Source of the DNA: Catenulispora sp. MAP5-51
GTDB lineage: Bacteria; Actinomycetota; Actinomycetes; Streptomycetales; Catenulisporaceae
Assembly: GCF_041261205.1 (NCBI RefSeq)
Contig: NZ_JBGCCH010000036.1
Location: 1 to 64,000, forward strand
Length of the DNA: 64,000 nt
Direction of reading: 5' to 3'
This document shows positions 62,639 through 64,000 of the stretch, piece by piece; positions within the stretch are counted from its first letter, which is position 1; the number at the start of each line of letters is the position of its first letter. The notes beneath the pieces were generated by a model. It saw nothing but the letters and a program-made list of their open reading frames with translations. It searched no databases and was not told the origin of the DNA. The position numbers and the translations under genes are program-made.

Positions 62639-63589
62639 ATGAAGGCGCTTGTCGCGCGCGACTATGGTCCCCTGGAGGACCTGGTGGTCGAAGAGATGCC
62701 CGTCCCGGTCCCGGGGCCCGGACAGCTGCTGGTCCGCACCGAGGCCGCCGCGCTGAACCCGGCGGACACGGCCTTGATTACCGGCGCGATGCGGGATGTG
62801 CTCCCGGTCGGGCACCCATTCATCCCCGGGGTCGACACCGCCGGCATCGTGGTCGCGGTGGGCGAGGGCGTCACCCGGTTCGCGGTCGGCGACCCGGTCC
62901 TGGCCTGGAACGGCATCCCGTCGGGAACGCTCGCCGAGTTCGCGATCGTCGGCGACGGGCCGGGGACCGGACACCGTCCCGCCGCGCTTGACCCGGTCCG
63001 GGCCGCGGCGCTGCCGACCGCCACGCTCACCGGCGCCGCGCTGCTGGACGCCGCCGAGGTCAAGCCGGGCGGAACCCTCTTGATCGTCGGCGCGTCCGGC
63101 GGCATCGGATCGTTCCTGGTGCAGATGGCAGTCCAAGCCGGCGTGCGGGTCCTGGCGACCGGCCGGGCAGAAGACGAGGAATACCTGCGGGGCCTCGGTG
63201 CGCACGAGTTCATCGACTATCGGGACGCCGCCGTGGCGGCCCAGACTCGGCGGCTGGTGCCCGGCGGCGTCGACGCGGTGATCGATCTGGCGCTGGCCGG
63301 ACCGGCGCTGGCGGGCTCGGCCGCGGCGGTGCGGTCCGGCGGTCTGGTGGTGTCGCCCAAAGGCGGCCCGGATCTGTTCGACGGGGGAGTCACCGGCGTC
63401 TATACCGGCGTCACCCGGCCCGAAGGCCGGCTCGAAGGATTCGCGACGCAGGCCGCCGAAGGCCGGCTGCAAGTGCCGATCGCGGCCGAGTACCCGTTCG
63501 CCGACGTGCGGCAGGCGGTCATCGATTTCCCCCGGCGGCACCTGCTCGGCAAGGCGATCGTCGTGTTCCCGCCGATCGAAGCGGAGTGA
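62639..63589 (+). CDS. Quinone oxidoreductase-like MDR dehydrogenase
   Basis: A 316-residue zinc-independent medium-chain reductase. The GroES-like N-terminus (MKALVARDYGPLEDLVVEEM, LNPADTALITG) is followed by a Rossmann domain with IVGASGGIGSFLVQMAVQAGVRVLATG. Zinc ligands are absent, as in QOR/Zta1-like enzymes. AGGAGG precedes the ATG. It is next to an Atu4866-like small gene and divergent from a LAL regulator, its likely controller. Confidence 0.9.
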   Translation: MKALVARDYGPLEDLVVEEMPVPVPGPGQLLVRTEAAALNPADTALITGAMRDVLPVGHPFIPGVDTAGIVVAVGEGVTRFAVGDPVLAWNGIPSGTLAEFAIVGDGPGTGHRPAALDPVRAAALPTATLTGAALLDAAEVKPGGTLLIVGASGGIGSFLVQMAVQAGVRVLATGRAEDEEYLRGLGAHEFIDYRDAAVAAQTRRLVPGGVDAVIDLALAGPALAGSAAAVRSGGLVVSPKGGPDLFDGGVTGVYTGVTRPEGRLEGFATQAAEGRLQVPIAAEYPFADVRQAVIDFPRRHLLGKAIVVFPPIEAE

Positions 63590-63632
63590 TGCGGCCACTA
63601 TGTCCCGCCGCCCGGAGAGGCAGTGCCGCGGC

Positions 63633-63953
63633 CTAGGCAGCTCCGGCGCCAACGCTGGCGCTGGCGCCGCCTCCGCCGGAGCCCTTGTCGTGCTCCCGGT
63701 AGAGCACCAGGTGCTCGTGGTAGAGGACGCCGTCGCGGACATCGCCAGTAGCGGTGAAGCCCGTGTCGTCCTGGTAGTCGATGTGGTCGCCCCGGACCGT
63801 GTACGAGCCGGTGTAGGCACTCGGGCGATCGCCGCGAGCCTCGTCGTAGCGTCCGTCCGCGCGCAGTTCCTGCCGGATGTAGCCGTCTTCGGTCACCCAC
63901 ATTCCAACGAAGGGGTGCCGGTCCGGTCCGGGTTCTCTGGTGTCGCCATTCAT
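63633..63953 (-). CDS. Atu4866-domain small protein
   Basis: A 106-residue protein whose body (residues about 15-90) matches the Atu4866 domain: FVGMWVTEDGYIRQELRADGRYDEARG, SAYTGSYTVRGDHIDYQDDTGFTATGD and DGVLYHEHLVLYRE. A Gly/Ala/Ser-rich tail follows. The domain is a small beta-barrel of unknown activity often found near NAD(P)-dependent oxidoreductases, as here (convergent MDR gene). Nothing is recognised in the last 47 bases of the window. Confidence 0.8.
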   Translation of the reverse strand: MNGDTREPGPDRHPFVGMWVTEDGYIRQELRADGRYDEARGDRPSAYTGSYTVRGDHIDYQDDTGFTATGDVRDGVLYHEHLVLYREHDKGSGGGGASASVGAGAA

Positions 63954-64000
63954 GAAGCCACCATCATCCCGACGCCGCCGGGCGACCAGGCCGCGTCTTC

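Overview
The window is high-GC DNA of an actinobacterium, probably Streptomyces-like or Catenulispora-like. The evidence is an MsiK-type sugar ATPase, a WhiB protein, several very large LuxR (LAL) regulators, XRE/NB-ARC/TPR regulators, F420-type enzymes, a DosS/DosR pair and a class III lanthipeptide cluster. No complete rRNA or tRNA gene is present, so the genus is inferred only from gene content.

1-10.2 kb: a membrane protein, then a carbohydrate-use locus. It holds a secreted multi-domain Asp-box/F5-8C/ricin protein, a ROK repressor, a Gfo/Idh oxidoreductase and an ABC sugar importer (binding protein and two permeases) that lacks its own ATPase. A 29-bp motif is shared by the two promoter regions and is probably the ROK operator. 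The importer operon breaks off in a 7-codon remnant at 10,185-10,208.

10.4-39.0 kb: a 28.4-kb segment bounded by 117-bp direct repeats (114/117 identical). Each repeat contains the 3' half of a tRNA-Pro (GGG) gene plus its terminator hairpin, the classic footprint of tRNA-site integration. The left part (10.6-26.7 kb) looks like a hypoxia/dormancy module: a DosS-like GAF histidine kinase, a DosR-like regulator, universal stress proteins, a cation/proton antiporter, a beta-CASP nuclease, phosphoketolase, and a GNAT/acyl-CoA-synthetase fusion. A recurring 14-bp palindromic box (consensus near GGGACnTTCGGCCC) sits at most of its promoters. The right part (30.6-37.7 kb) is a class III lanthipeptide cluster with two tiny precursor genes, LanKC, a LanD-like flavoprotein, an MFS exporter, a JmjC oxygenase and an atypical response regulator. 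Between and beside these modules lie a LAL regulator, transposase remnants and decayed gene fragments.

39.2-51.5 kb: the msiK-type ATPase (likely the missing partner of the importer on the other side of the island), a WhiB protein, an F420-reductase-like protein and a luciferase-like monooxygenase, an SDR, an amidohydrolase, a second LAL regulator and two alpha/beta hydrolases. These are interspersed with relics of a phosphoesterase, a SnoaL protein, a catalase and a GMC oxidoreductase.

51.5-64 kb: a divergent pair of paralogous XRE/NB-ARC/TPR regulators, then a MarR locus (FMN reductase, pirin, two SnoaL-like proteins) carrying four copies of an ACTTGAAnGTTCAAGT operator. A third LAL regulator, a quinone-oxidoreductase-like MDR enzyme and an Atu4866-like small protein follow.
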